DNA of 16,884 nt, from the NCBI GenBank assembly GCA_030691985.1, contig JAUYDB010000278.1, positions 1 through 16,884 of the forward strand, written 5' to 3'. The stretch comes from Candidatus Omnitrophota bacterium (GTDB taxonomy: Bacteria > Omnitrophota > Gorgyraeia > 2-01-FULL-45-10). Position numbers and translations under genes: made by a program. Under the pieces are notes generated by a model. It had not been told where the DNA came from and did no database searches. It saw only the letters and a program-made list of their open reading frames with translations. Numbering within the stretch: the stretch's first letter is position 1; every line of letters starts with the position of its first letter. Shown piece after piece: positions 1-8,205 of the stretch.

Positions 1-96
1 GATGGCTGCTGTCAAGGTTGTCTTACCGTGATCGATGTGGCCGATCGTGCCTATATTTACGTGCGGCTTGGACCTTACAAACTGTTCCTTTGCCAT
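1..96 (-). CDS. tuf: Elongation factor Tu, second copy (partial, N-terminal 32 residues)
   Basis: EF-Tu is the GTPase that carries aminoacyl-tRNA to the ribosome. Only the first 32 codons are inside the window; the gene runs off the left edge. The visible protein starts MAKEQFVRSKPHVNIGTIGH and contains the complete P-loop (GHIDHGKT, residues 19-26). It is identical to the N-terminus of the complete tuf at 15039-16235, also at DNA level. It begins 12 nt after the fusA stop codon, the classical rpsL-rpsG-fusA-tuf order. The ribosome-binding site AAAGGGGG overlaps the fusA stop, which suggests translational coupling. Assignment is secure; whether the missing remainder is intact cannot be seen. 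Confidence 0.96.
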   Translation of the reverse strand, partial: MAKEQFVRSKPHVNIGTIGHIDHGKTTLTAAI

Positions 97-110
97 TTGT
101 GACCCCCTTT
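1..110. repeat. Left copy of a direct repeat shared by the two tuf genes
   Basis: Positions 1-110 match 16140-16249 base for base. The identity covers the first 32 tuf codons and 14 nt of leader including the ribosome-binding site, then stops abruptly at position 111. The left limit is the window edge, so the true repeat is longer. This pattern is known for duplicated tuf genes kept alike by gene conversion. Confidence 0.95.
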
Positions 111-2247
111 ATTTGGCTCTGCTTCCCTTCCTTACACGTCCGCTCAACTCGATTATCTTTTCCGATAAATTCTTTGGCACTTCCTGGTAAAAGGAAGGCT
201 CCATCGTATATGACGCCCTACCCTGCGTAAGACTTCTCACGGTAGTCGCGTATCCGAACATTTCATTCAAGGGGGCTAATCCCCTGATAATTTTAAGGTT
301 TCCTTTATCCATTATCGATTCTATCTTTACCCTGCGCGAACTTAAATCTCCTATGACTTCGCCCATGTAATTTTCGGGTGTCGTGACCTCCAGATTCATG
401 ATCGGTTCAAGGAGTATCGATGAACCGTTCTTCATGCCTTCGTTAAACGCTATCGAGCCCGCCATCTGAAACGCTATATCGGAAGAATCCACTTCGTGGA
501 ACGAACCGTCTACCAGCTTCACTTCTACGTCTGTAACCGGATAGCCGGCCAGATATCCGTTTTGCGCGGCGTCAATAACACCGTCTTTCACAGATGGTAT
601 GTACTCTCTTGGAATAGCGCCGCCGATTATCTTGCTCTCGAACAAAATACCGCTTCCTTTTTTTTGCGCAGGCCCAACTTCCAGAACTACGTGTCCATAT
701 TGCCCCCTGCCGCCTGACTGCTGAATAAACTTACCCACCACCCTGGCCTGTCTGGTGATCGTCTCTTTATAAGCAACCTGCGGCTTATCAACATTTGCGC
801 CGACATTGAACTCTCTAAGCATCCTGTCCACTATAATTTCGAGATGCAGCTCGCCCATACCGCTGATTATGGTCTGGCCGGTCTCCTTGTTATATGTCAC
901 TTTGAACGTCGGGTCCTCTTCTGACAGTTTATTTAATGCCATCCCGAGCCTTTCCTGGTCGGCCTTTGTCTTAGGCTCAATCGCCATCGATATTACCGGT
1001 TCGGGAAAGTGCATCGACTCGAGAATTATCGGGTTATCTTCCTCGCAAATAGTATCGCCTGTTGTAGTATTTTTCAACCCGACAACCGCCACGATATCTC
1101 CCGCCAGCGCCGTATCAATAATCTCCTGCTTATTGGCATGCATCCTCAATATCTTGCTTATCCGCTCATCGGAGTCCTTGCGGGAATTATAAACAGATTT
1201 CCCCGCGGAAATAGACCCGGAATAAACACGCATATACGCGAGTTTACCGACGAACGGATCCGTCTTTATCTTGAACACCAGGCCGCAGAACTTATCATCC
1301 GCCGATGCCTGCCTCAGAACCTCCTCGCCTGTCTCAGGGTTCGTCCCTTTAATAGGCGGGATGTCGACAGGAGACGGGAGATAATCGGTAATGGCGTCAA
1401 GGAGCGGCTCGACACCCTTGTTCTTAGCGGAGGCGCCGCAAAGGACCGGAATTATCTTTCCTTCTATCGTCGCCTTCCTTATAAACTCACGCACCTGATT
1501 AGGGTATATCCCCTTTTCATGGATGTAATGTTCCATAACTGTCTCGTCAACCTCGCCAAGTTTTTCGATAAGGTCGTGCCTGCCCTGGCTCGCTTTTCTT
1601 TTATAATCGGCCGGGATATCCGTAACTTCAAACCCTTGAGGCCCGTCGCCGCCCTTATATATTATCGCTTTCATCGTCACCAGGTCTATTACGCCTAAAA
1701 ACGTGTCCTCGGCGCCAATTGGTATCTGCAAAGGAAGCGGATTAGCATATAAGCGCGATTTCATCTCTTCCAGGACCTTGGAAAAATTCGCGCCGGTCCT
1801 GTCCATCTTATTAACGAAAGCTACTCTCGGCACTTTGTACCTATCAGCCTGGCGCCATACGGTCTCTGACTGCGGCTGCACTCCCCCGACCGCGCATAAG
1901 ACAACGACTGCTCCGTCGAGAACCTTCAACGACCGCTCGACTTCTACGGTAAAATCGACGTGGCCGGGCGTGTCGATTATATTTATATTCCTGTCTTTCC
2001 AGAAACAAGTCGTGGCCGCGCTCGTTATGGTTATTCCCCGCTCCTGCTCCTGCACCATCCAGTCCATGACCGCCGTGCCTTCGTCCACCGTGCCAATCTT
2101 GTATACCTTGCCGGTAAAAAACAGTATACGCTCAGTCGTTGTGGTCTTACCCGCGTCGATATGGGCAATTATGCCGATGTTCCTGATATTTTGTAACCGC
2201 GATTCTTTTTCCATTTTTATTCTATCGATTATCGTTGCCTGGCTCAT
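109..2247 (-). CDS. fusA: Elongation factor G
   Basis: Ribosomal translocase GTPase. All GTP-binding motifs are visible: P-loop AHIDAGKT, switch I RGITITSAATT, G3 DTPGHVDF, G4 NKMD and G5 region CGASAKNKG. Domains II to V follow to a normal C-terminus ending RVRKGSRAK. The longest frame is 712 residues from ATG at 2247. A second ATG at 2214 (MEKESRLQNIRNIGI) gives 701 residues and fits the usual EF-G N-terminus better. Neither start has a convincing Shine-Dalgarno; the leader of the first is made of heptamer repeats (2251-2285). It lies between rpsG (64 nt upstream) and tuf (12 nt downstream) as in the classical str operon. The sequence looks like canonical translocating EF-G rather than a resistance or mitochondrial-type paralogue. 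Confidence 0.97.
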   Translation of the reverse strand: MSQATIIDRIKMEKESRLQNIRNIGIIAHIDAGKTTTTERILFFTGKVYKIGTVDEGTAVMDWMVQEQERGITITSAATTCFWKDRNINIIDTPGHVDFTVEVERSLKVLDGAVVVLCAVGGVQPQSETVWRQADRYKVPRVAFVNKMDRTGANFSKVLEEMKSRLYANPLPLQIPIGAEDTFLGVIDLVTMKAIIYKGGDGPQGFEVTDIPADYKRKASQGRHDLIEKLGEVDETVMEHYIHEKGIYPNQVREFIRKATIEGKIIPVLCGASAKNKGVEPLLDAITDYLPSPVDIPPIKGTNPETGEEVLRQASADDKFCGLVFKIKTDPFVGKLAYMRVYSGSISAGKSVYNSRKDSDERISKILRMHANKQEIIDTALAGDIVAVVGLKNTTTGDTICEEDNPIILESMHFPEPVISMAIEPKTKADQERLGMALNKLSEEDPTFKVTYNKETGQTIISGMGELHLEIIVDRMLREFNVGANVDKPQVAYKETITRQARVVGKFIQQSGGRGQYGHVVLEVGPAQKKGSGILFESKIIGGAIPREYIPSVKDGVIDAAQNGYLAGYPVTDVEVKLVDGSFHEVDSSDIAFQMAGSIAFNEGMKNGSSILLEPIMNLEVTTPENYMGEVIGDLSSRRVKIESIMDKGNLKIIRGLAPLNEMFGYATTVRSLTQGRASYTMEPSFYQEVPKNLSEKIIELSGRVRKGSRAK

Positions 2248-2250
2248 CTA

Positions 2251-2285
2251 TGCTATACGCTATCCGCTAAACGCTATACGCTAAA
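2251..2285. repeat. Heptamer tandem repeat, five units of CGCTANN (single arm)
   Basis: Five consecutive 7-bp units on the plus strand: TGCTATA, CGCTATC, CGCTAAA, CGCTATA, CGCTAAA. The array fills the rpsG-fusA gap and ends 4 nt from the fusA start codon. There is no inverted partner in this gap. The 33 bp at 2253-2285 are identical to 16308-16340, and a near copy with exchanged units lies at 2846-2878. Confidence 0.9.
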
Positions 2286-2311
2286 AAGCATCGAGCTACT
2301 GCCGATATATG

Positions 2312-2779
2312 CTACCATCTATAGTGCGCGAAGGCCTTATTCGCCTCCGCCATTTTATGCGTATCTTCCCTTTTCTTTACAGCCGATCCCTGGCCGTTGT
2401 ACGCATCCAGCATCTCATCGGCGAGTTTGATCTCCATCGGTTTTCCCTTCTTGACTCTAGCGAAATTTCTTATCCATCTCATACCTATAGAGATACCCCG
2501 TTCGGACCTGACCTCAACGGGCACCTGATAAGTCGCCCCGCCGATCCTTCTTGGTTTTATCTCCAGGAGCGGCCTGACGTTATCGAGCGCCTTTTGAAAT
2601 GCTTCCAGAGGCGGTTTTTTGGTTTTCTCGCCAAGGATATCAAAACACTTGTACACTATTCTCTCGGCTTTTGACTTTTTGCCTTGAGTCATTATTATAT
2701 TAATAAATCGCGATACCGCGGCGCTCTTATATTTAGGATCAGGAATCACCTGTCTCTTTTCTGCTCTTCTTCGTCTCAT
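2312..2779 (-). CDS. rpsG: 30S ribosomal protein S7
   Basis: Primary 16S rRNA-binding protein that nucleates assembly of the 30S head. The product is 155 residues, close to the usual 156, beginning MRRRRAEKRQVIPDPKYKSA. It contains the family motif RRIGGATYQVPVEV near the middle and ends KAFAHYRW. I chose ATG at 2779 because GAGG (2785-2788) sits five bases upstream. The in-frame GTG at 2785 would add two residues but overlaps that ribosome-binding site. It follows rpsL across a 113-nt gap filled by a repeat hairpin and precedes fusA. Stop codon TAG. Confidence 0.97.
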   Translation of the reverse strand: MRRRRAEKRQVIPDPKYKSAAVSRFINIIMTQGKKSKAERIVYKCFDILGEKTKKPPLEAFQKALDNVRPLLEIKPRRIGGATYQVPVEVRSERGISIGMRWIRNFARVKKGKPMEIKLADEMLDAYNGQGSAVKKREDTHKMAEANKAFAHYRW

Positions 2780-2784
2780 TGTCA

Positions 2785-2788
2785 CCTC
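2785..2788 (-). promoter_or_regulatory. Ribosome-binding site deciding the rpsG start
   Basis: GAGG, part of CTATAACGAGGTGACA, ends five bases before ATG 2779. It rules out the in-frame GTG at 2785, which would overlap it. The same CTATAACGAGG string precedes rpoC. Confidence 0.75.
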
Positions 2789-2802
2789 GTTATAGCATCG
2801 CT

Positions 2803-2878
2803 TAGCATATAGCGTTTAGCGGATAGCGTATAGTTTTTATTTTTTCTATACGCTAAACGCTATCCGCTATACGCTAAT
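2803..2878. repeat. Inverted heptamer arrays forming a hairpin, rpsL-rpsG gap
   Basis: The left arm has units TAGCATA, TAGCGTT, TAGCGGA, TAGCGTA (2803-2830, continuing to 2833). The right arm has CGCTAAA, CGCTATC, CGCTATA, CGCTAAT (2851-2878). The reverse complement of 2803-2833 matches 2846-2876 at all but about five positions, the mismatches coming from units in swapped order. The loop is about 12 nt and T-rich on the plus strand. It belongs to the same family as 2251-2285 and 16260-16340. It could fold in the mRNA between rpsL and rpsG; there is no long U-tract placed like an intrinsic terminator's. Confidence 0.88.
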
Positions 2879-2892
2879 CTTGTGATTTTCGA

Positions 2893-3291
2893 CTACGCCT
2901 TGGCTTTCGGCGCCGCCTTTCCTTTCGGCCGCTTCGCGCCGTACTTGGAGCGCGATTTTTTCCTATCGACAACGCCGGCCGTATCCAGAATGCCCCTTAC
3001 AATATGATACCTGACTCCCGGAAGGTCCTTGACCCTGCCGCCTCTTACCAAAACTATCGAATGCTCCTGTAGATTGTGACCGACACCCGGAATGTATGAA
3101 GTTACCTCTATGGAATTCGTCAGCCTGACCCTTGCCACTTTTCTCAATGCGGAATTCGGTTTTTTGGGCGTTTGGGTCTTAACCTGCAGGCACACACCCC
3201 TTCTTTGCGGACAACTTTTTAGCGCCGGAGACTTGCTCCTGTTTTTAAAACTTTTCCTCCCTAATCTTATCAGCTGATTTATTGTGGGCAT
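2893..3291 (-). CDS. rpsL: 30S ribosomal protein S12
   Basis: S12 sits at the decoding centre and controls accuracy. The product is 132 residues from ATG 3291 (MPTINQLIRLGRKSF), slightly longer than the usual 123-124 because of a basic Ala/Lys-rich tail. Visible motifs are CPQRRGVC, TPKKPNSALRK and GRVKDLPGVRYH. K43 and K88 (E. coli numbering) are the streptomycin-sensitive residues; the Asp after K88 is the RimO methylthiolation site in many bacteria. An upstream in-frame start would add 11 residues made from repeat sequence and is rejected. GAGG lies three bases before ATG. It follows rpoC by 51 nt. Stop TAG. Confidence 0.97.
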   Translation of the reverse strand: MPTINQLIRLGRKSFKNRSKSPALKSCPQRRGVCLQVKTQTPKKPNSALRKVARVRLTNSIEVTSYIPGVGHNLQEHSIVLVRGGRVKDLPGVRYHIVRGILDTAGVVDRKKSRSKYGAKRPKGKAAPKAKA

Positions 3292-3315
3292 AGTCCTCGT
3301 CTCTGTAGATAGTAG

Positions 3316-3366
3316 CCAGAGCACAGAAACCAGATTGACTTTTTACTGGTTACTGGTTACTGGTTT
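3316..3366. repeat. Inverted heptamer arrays (CCAGNNN / CTGGNNN), rpoC-rpsL junction
   Basis: The left arm has CCAGAGC, ACAGAAA, CCAGATT (3316-3336); the right arm has CTGGTTA, CTGGTTA, CTGGTTT (3346-3366). AGAAACCAG at 3325-3333 is complementary to 3360-3368. The right arm lies inside rpoC and encodes its last residues. The 14-mer ACAGAAACCAGATT recurs exactly at 16757-16770. Same family as the array at 16706-16817. Confidence 0.85.
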
Positions 3367-6300
3367 CTCAACCTCTGCATCTTTCTCTTTTTCATCCTCC
3401 GCAACGTTCTTCACCATGGCTATATTCCTGTGCTCGCTGAAACCTGTTCCCGCAGGGATCAGATGGCCCATTATGATGTTCTCTTTAAGCCCCTTAAGAT
3501 AGTCTACTTTGCCGGCTGCCGCCGCTTCCGTAAGAACACGCGTCGTCTCCTGGAAGCTCGCCGCGGATATGAAACTCTCTGTATTAAGGGACGCTTTTGT
3601 TATGCCGAGCAGAATTGGTATGGCGCTTGCAGGTTTTCCCTTCTTCTTCACCACTCTCTTATTCTCCTCAAGATACACGATCTTGTCGACCTGCTGTCCC
3701 ATTAGAAAAGAGGTGTCCCCGGGGTCTTCTATCTTCATCTTCCTCAGCATCTGCCGCACAATGACCTCTATATGTTTATCATTGATAGTTACACCCTGCA
3801 GCCTGTAAACCTCCTGGACTTCATTTACCAAATATTCCTGGAGTTTCTTGTCGCCCGATACCCGCAATATGTCCTGAAGCACCACCGGCCCGTCGATCAA
3901 TTGCTGCCCGGAATAGACCTTGTCGCCTTTGTAAACGTTGAGGTGCTTGCCGTGCGGAATAACGTACTCTTTTTTCATACCGGTCTCTGATTTTACAATA
4001 ACTCTTTTCAGCCCCTTTTTCGATTCTCCAAACTCAAATATACCGTCAATTTCGCTTATGATAGCCGGGTCCTTGGGCCGCCTTGCCTCAAAAAGCTCAG
4101 CGACTCTCGGCAGGCCGCCGGTTATATCTTTGGTCTTCGTTGTAACTCTCGGTGTTTTGGCCAAAATCTCTCCGGCAGAAATCTGTTTTCCGTCATTAAC
4201 CACTATATGGGCGCCTGCCGGTATCGGATATACCGCCAATACTTCATCGTCTTTATTAAGAATCACGACCTCGGGATGATAGTCACCTTTATGTTCGACT
4301 ATAACGCGGTATTTCAACTTGGTCGCGGGATCAATCTCCTCTTTCATCGTGATGCCTTCCTTAATATCATCGAACTTCGTCTTACCGGAGACTTCCGTCA
4401 ATATCGGGACCGTATAAGGGTCCCATGTGACGAATATCGCGCCTACATCAACGGTTTTACCGTCTTCGACCCTTATGGCTGCGCCGTGCGGAACCGTATG
4501 CCTCTCGAGCTCACGGCCCTGAGAGTCGTTTACGCTTATCTGGCCGTTCCTGTTCAGAACGATGACCTCGCCTTCCTTCTTTGTGGCGACAACTTTCAGA
4601 TTATGATACTTTATGATACCTTTGTATCTTGATTCATTATAAGATTGCTCTACTATCCTGGAAGCGGTACCGCCGATATGGAAGGTTCTCATCGTAAGCT
4701 GCGTTCCCGGCTCTCCAATGGACTGCGCCGCTATTATCCCGACTGCTTCGCCGACCTCAACCATCCTGCCCGTCGCGAGATTCCTTCCGTAGCACCTGGC
4801 GCATACGCCATGCTTCGCCTCGCAGGTCAGGACACTGCGTATCTTTATCTTCTCTATACCTGCCTCTTCGATAAGCTTTGCCTTCTCTTCCGTTATCTCG
4901 CTGCCGGCCTCTACAAGGACCGTATCCGTTATGACATCCGCTATATTATCAAGAGCAACCCTTCCTATTATCCTTTCCGAAAGCTTTACAACGACCTCGT
5001 CGCCTTCAATTATGGCGCCTATCAATATGCCGTTCAGCGTATTGCAGTCGTCTATGGTTATGATCACGTCCTGCGCGACGTCAACGAGCCTCCTTGTGAG
5101 ATACCCTGAATCCGCGGTTTTCAGCGCCGTATCGGCAAGGCCTTTTCTGGCGCCGTGCGTCGATATGAAATACTCGAGCACCGTTAAGCCCTCTCTAAAG
5201 TTCGCGGTGATCGGGGTCTCTATAATCTCTCCGGAAGGCTTTGCCATTAACCCTCTCATGCCGGCAAGCTGTCTGATCTGAAGTTTAGAGCCGCGCGCTC
5301 CGGAATCGGCCATCATAAACATAGGATTGAATGAGTCGAGTTCCTGAAATATCAGGTCTGATACGTCTTCAGTAGTATGTGTCCATAAATCTATTATCTT
5401 GTTATAGCGCTCGCGGTCGGTTATAAGCCCTTTTTTATACTGATCTTCTATGCGATTCACATCACCCCTTGTCTTCGCCAGGTACTCATCCTTCTTCTTT
5501 GGTATCTGCAGGTCGTTTATGGAAATGGATATCCCCGCCTTAGTCGCTTCCTCAAAACCCGTGCGTTTTAGATCGTCCAGAAGTTTTATTACGGCCTGGT
5601 GCCCTTTATACTTATAACACATAGCAATTGTCTTGCTGAGTTTTGATTTACTCATCGTTTCATTCACAAATTCCACGCCTTCCGGCAGGCGCAGGTTAAA
5701 TAGGACCCTGCCTACTGTGGTCTCAATCGATTTACCGTTTACCTGAACCTTTATCTTCGCGTGCAGATCGACTTCCTGGTCGTTATACGCGATCATTACC
5801 TCGTCAGGCGAGCTGAAAGATTTCCCTTCTCCTTTAGTGCCCGGCTTCTCTTTTGTCATATAATAACAACCGAGGACTATATCCTGCGTCGGGCTTGTGA
5901 TCGGCCGCCCATCCGCAGGCGAAAATATGTTGCTGGTCGACATCATAAGGACCTTTGCTTCCATCTGAGCTTCCACAGATAACGGAACGTGCACAGCCAT
6001 CTGGTCGCCATCAAAATCGGCGTTGAACGCCGTGCAGACAAGCGGATGCACCCTTATGGCGTTCCCTTCTATCAAAACCGGCTGGAATGCCTGGATCCCG
6101 AGACGGTGAAGCGTAGGGGCCCTGTTCAACATCACGGGATGATCTTTTATGACGTCATCAAGTATATCCCATACTTCAAGCTTCGCCTTCTCGACCATCT
6201 TTTTTGCGCTCTTTATTGTGTGGACAAACCCTTTTTCCTTTAATTTTTTGATTATGAATGGCTCAAAAAGTTCCAGCGCCATTTTCTTCGGTAATCCGCA

Positions 6301-7368
6301 CTCGTTTAATTTCAGTTCCGGCCCTACTACTATAACGCTTCTGCCGGAATAGTCCACACGCTTCCCGAGGAGGTTCTGCCTGAAACGGCCCTGCTTGCCC
6401 TTCAACATATCTGAGAGCGACTTCAGAGGCCTATTGCCGGGCCCTAAGACCGCTTTTCCGTGCCGGCCGTTGTCGAAAAGCGCGTCCACCGCCTCCTGAA
6501 GCATCCTCTTCTCGTTTCTTATAATTATCTCCGGCGCTTTCAGCGCAATCAGCTTCTTCAACCGGTTGTTTCTGTTTATAACGCGCCTGTACAAGTCATT
6601 CAGGTCGCTTGTAGCAAACCTCCCTCCGTCGAGAGGGACGAGCGGCCTCAAATCTGGCGGTATCACAGGAATCGTGTCGAGTATCATCCATTCTGTCTTG
6701 TTTTGGGAATTCCTGAACGCCTCGAGCAGCCTCAAAAGCTTCGCGCTCTTCTTCTGCGCGTTATCAGATTTCGAATCCTTCATCTCCCGTTTTATCTTGA
6801 GCGCCATCTTATTCAAATCCAACTCTTTTAAAAGGTCTCTTATCGCCTCGGCGCCCATCTTAGCGGTAAACTTCTGGCCGAATTTGTCTTTGAACTCCTT
6901 ATATCTTTCTTCCGACAATAGGTCCAGTTTTTTAAGCGACGTCTCACCCGGCTCAATGACTATATACTCTTCGTAATACAGGACCTTTTCGAGGTCTCTT
7001 GAGGTTATGCCTATAAGCGCGCCTATCCTGGAAGGCATCACCTTAAAGAACCAGACGTGAGATACGGGGCACGCCAGCTCTATGTGGCCCATCCTTTCGC
7101 GCCTTACACTCGAGCGTGTCACCTCGACACCGCACCTATCACAGACTATGCCCTTGTGTTTTATTCGTTTATATTTTCCGCAATTGCACTCATAGTCTTT
7201 AGTGGGGCCGAATATTCTCTCACAGAATAAGCCATCCTTCTCGGGCTTCAACGTCCTGTAGTTGATCGTCTCGGGTTTCTTGACCTCGCCCTTAGACCAG
7301 GACTTTATTATCTGTGGGGACGCTATCCTGATTGTTATTGTGTTAAAATAATTCGCTTCGTCTGCCAT
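3343..7368 (-). CDS. rpoC: DNA-directed RNA polymerase subunit beta'
   Basis: Catalytic large subunit of RNA polymerase, 1341 residues and apparently intact. The N-terminal zinc ribbon has Cys61, Cys63, Cys76 and Cys79. The Mg-binding active site NADFDGDQ is at about 449-456. The second zinc site includes CEAKHGVCARCYG, and the trigger loop is seen as IGEPGTQLTMRTFHIGG. No large lineage-specific insertion is obvious. The start ATG 7368 is preceded by GAGGCGGA at good spacing. It follows rpoB after a 141-nt gap containing a heptamer hairpin. The last eight or so codons (EKPVTSNQ and the TAA stop) are made of ACCAGTA-type heptamer repeat units, so the tail is probably lineage-specific and of no catalytic use. 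Confidence 0.98.
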   Translation of the reverse strand: MADEANYFNTITIRIASPQIIKSWSKGEVKKPETINYRTLKPEKDGLFCERIFGPTKDYECNCGKYKRIKHKGIVCDRCGVEVTRSSVRRERMGHIELACPVSHVWFFKVMPSRIGALIGITSRDLEKVLYYEEYIVIEPGETSLKKLDLLSEERYKEFKDKFGQKFTAKMGAEAIRDLLKELDLNKMALKIKREMKDSKSDNAQKKSAKLLRLLEAFRNSQNKTEWMILDTIPVIPPDLRPLVPLDGGRFATSDLNDLYRRVINRNNRLKKLIALKAPEIIIRNEKRMLQEAVDALFDNGRHGKAVLGPGNRPLKSLSDMLKGKQGRFRQNLLGKRVDYSGRSVIVVGPELKLNECGLPKKMALELFEPFIIKKLKEKGFVHTIKSAKKMVEKAKLEVWDILDDVIKDHPVMLNRAPTLHRLGIQAFQPVLIEGNAIRVHPLVCTAFNADFDGDQMAVHVPLSVEAQMEAKVLMMSTSNIFSPADGRPITSPTQDIVLGCYYMTKEKPGTKGEGKSFSSPDEVMIAYNDQEVDLHAKIKVQVNGKSIETTVGRVLFNLRLPEGVEFVNETMSKSKLSKTIAMCYKYKGHQAVIKLLDDLKRTGFEEATKAGISISINDLQIPKKKDEYLAKTRGDVNRIEDQYKKGLITDRERYNKIIDLWTHTTEDVSDLIFQELDSFNPMFMMADSGARGSKLQIRQLAGMRGLMAKPSGEIIETPITANFREGLTVLEYFISTHGARKGLADTALKTADSGYLTRRLVDVAQDVIITIDDCNTLNGILIGAIIEGDEVVVKLSERIIGRVALDNIADVITDTVLVEAGSEITEEKAKLIEEAGIEKIKIRSVLTCEAKHGVCARCYGRNLATGRMVEVGEAVGIIAAQSIGEPGTQLTMRTFHIGGTASRIVEQSYNESRYKGIIKYHNLKVVATKKEGEVIVLNRNGQISVNDSQGRELERHTVPHGAAIRVEDGKTVDVGAIFVTWDPYTVPILTEVSGKTKFDDIKEGITMKEEIDPATKLKYRVIVEHKGDYHPEVVILNKDDEVLAVYPIPAGAHIVVNDGKQISAGEILAKTPRVTTKTKDITGGLPRVAELFEARRPKDPAIISEIDGIFEFGESKKGLKRVIVKSETGMKKEYVIPHGKHLNVYKGDKVYSGQQLIDGPVVLQDILRVSGDKKLQEYLVNEVQEVYRLQGVTINDKHIEVIVRQMLRKMKIEDPGDTSFLMGQQVDKIVYLEENKRVVKKKGKPASAIPILLGITKASLNTESFISAASFQETTRVLTEAAAAGKVDYLKGLKENIIMGHLIPAGTGFSEHRNIAMVKNVAEDEKEKDAEVEKPVTSNQ

Positions 7369-7393
7369 CGTTTCCGCCTCGTTATAGCAAGTC

Positions 7394-7491
7394 GTGTCAT
7401 CCGTTGTCCGTCATCCGTAGCCCGTCATCCATTTATCGTAGTCCGTAACATTAATGCGGAAAACGGACTACGGATAACGGATTACGAAACG
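7394..7491. repeat. Inverted heptamer arrays (CCGTNNN / CGGANNA), rpoB-rpoC gap
   Basis: The left array has GTGTCAT, CCGTTGT, CCGTCAT, CCGTAGC, CCGTCAT (7394-7428), then TCGTAGT, CCGTAAC (7436-7449). The right array has CGGAAAA, CGGACTA, CGGATAA, CGGATTA, CGAAACG (7457-7491). CGTAGTCCGT at 7437-7446 pairs perfectly with 7463-7472, and imperfect pairing continues outward. The period is seven throughout, but the unit is unlike those in neighbouring gaps. Confidence 0.85.
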
Positions 7492-7509
7492 TTAGTTTTC
7501 GACTCTCTA

Positions 7510-8205
7510 CTACTTCTTCTCCAACTTTATCTCTAAACCCAGGCTCTGCAACTCCTTAACCAGGACGTTGAATGACTCAGGCGTACCTGCCTGGAGGCGG
7601 TTATCGCCTTTTACTATTGCCTCATATATCTTGGTCCTGCCAAGCACGTCATCCGATTTAACCGTCAAAAGCTCCTGCAGCGTAAAGGCCGCGCCATATG
7701 CCTCGAGCGCCCAGACCTCCATCTCTCCAAACCTCTGGCCGCCGAATTGGGCCTTCCCTCCGAGAGGCTGCTGCGTGACGAGTGAATAAGGCCCTATGGA
7801 TCGTGCGTGAATCTTATCGTCAACCAGATGAGCAAGCTTCATCATATAGATGTACCCGACAGTTACCTTTTGATCAAACGGCTGGCCGGTGAAACCGTCG
7901 TAAAGGGTGACTTTGCCTTCCGGGGGAATCCCTGCCCTTTTCATCTCTTCCTTGATCTCCGGTTCGGTACAGCCGTCAAACACAGGGCTCGACACGGTAA
8001 ATCCTAATACCTTAGCGGCCCACCCCAGATGCGTCTCGAGTATCTGCCCAACGTTCATGCGGCTTGGTACGCCAAGAGGATTCAGGACCATTGAGACAGG
8101 GGTGCCGTCCGCAAGAAAAGGCATGTCCTCTTCAGGCAATATCTTGGCCACTACCCCCTTATTACCGTGCCTCCCCGCCATCTTATAGCCGACCGATATC
8201 TTTTT
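7510..8205 (-). CDS. rpoB: RNA polymerase beta subunit, C-terminal part downstream of an in-frame amber codon
   Basis: These 231 codons continue in the same frame as 8206-11196 directly after the TAG at 8206-8208. They encode the end of beta: the active-site stretch GYKMAGRHGNKG, then VLNPLGVPSRMNVGQ, GQPFDQKVTVGYIYMMKLAHLVDDK, the switch region GGKAQFGGQRFGEMEVWALEAYGAA, and a normal C-terminus ending LEIKLEKK. The lysine of GYK corresponds to E. coli K1065 and that of GNKG to K1073. The first ATG in this part is at 8181, immediately after the K1065-equivalent codon, and has no clear ribosome-binding site. Independent translation would therefore lack that lysine. Asp is replaced by Tyr in GDK, and by Ser in the usual PVD/PVE before MVLNP. 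The gene ends TAGTAG. Best read as part of one rpoB gene. Confidence 0.9.
   Translation of the reverse strand, partial: KKISVGYKMAGRHGNKGVVAKILPEEDMPFLADGTPVSMVLNPLGVPSRMNVGQILETHLGWAAKVLGFTVSSPVFDGCTEPEIKEEMKRAGIPPEGKVTLYDGFTGQPFDQKVTVGYIYMMKLAHLVDDKIHARSIGPYSLVTQQPLGGKAQFGGQRFGEMEVWALEAYGAAFTLQELLTVKSDDVLGRTKIYEAIVKGDNRLQAGTPESFNVLVKELQSLGLEIKLEKK

Noticed and set aside
1009..1698. Long plus-strand frames opposite fusA, rpoC and rpoB
   Set aside because: They are antisense shadows of well-identified minus-strand genes, with no recognisable protein character.
2803..2878. CRISPR array
   Set aside because: The units are 7 bp, contiguous and inverted, with no spacers.
7510..8181. A genuine two-piece beta subunit made by restarting at ATG 8181
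   Set aside because: There is no ribosome-binding site, and the piece would lack the K1065-equivalent lysine encoded just before that ATG.
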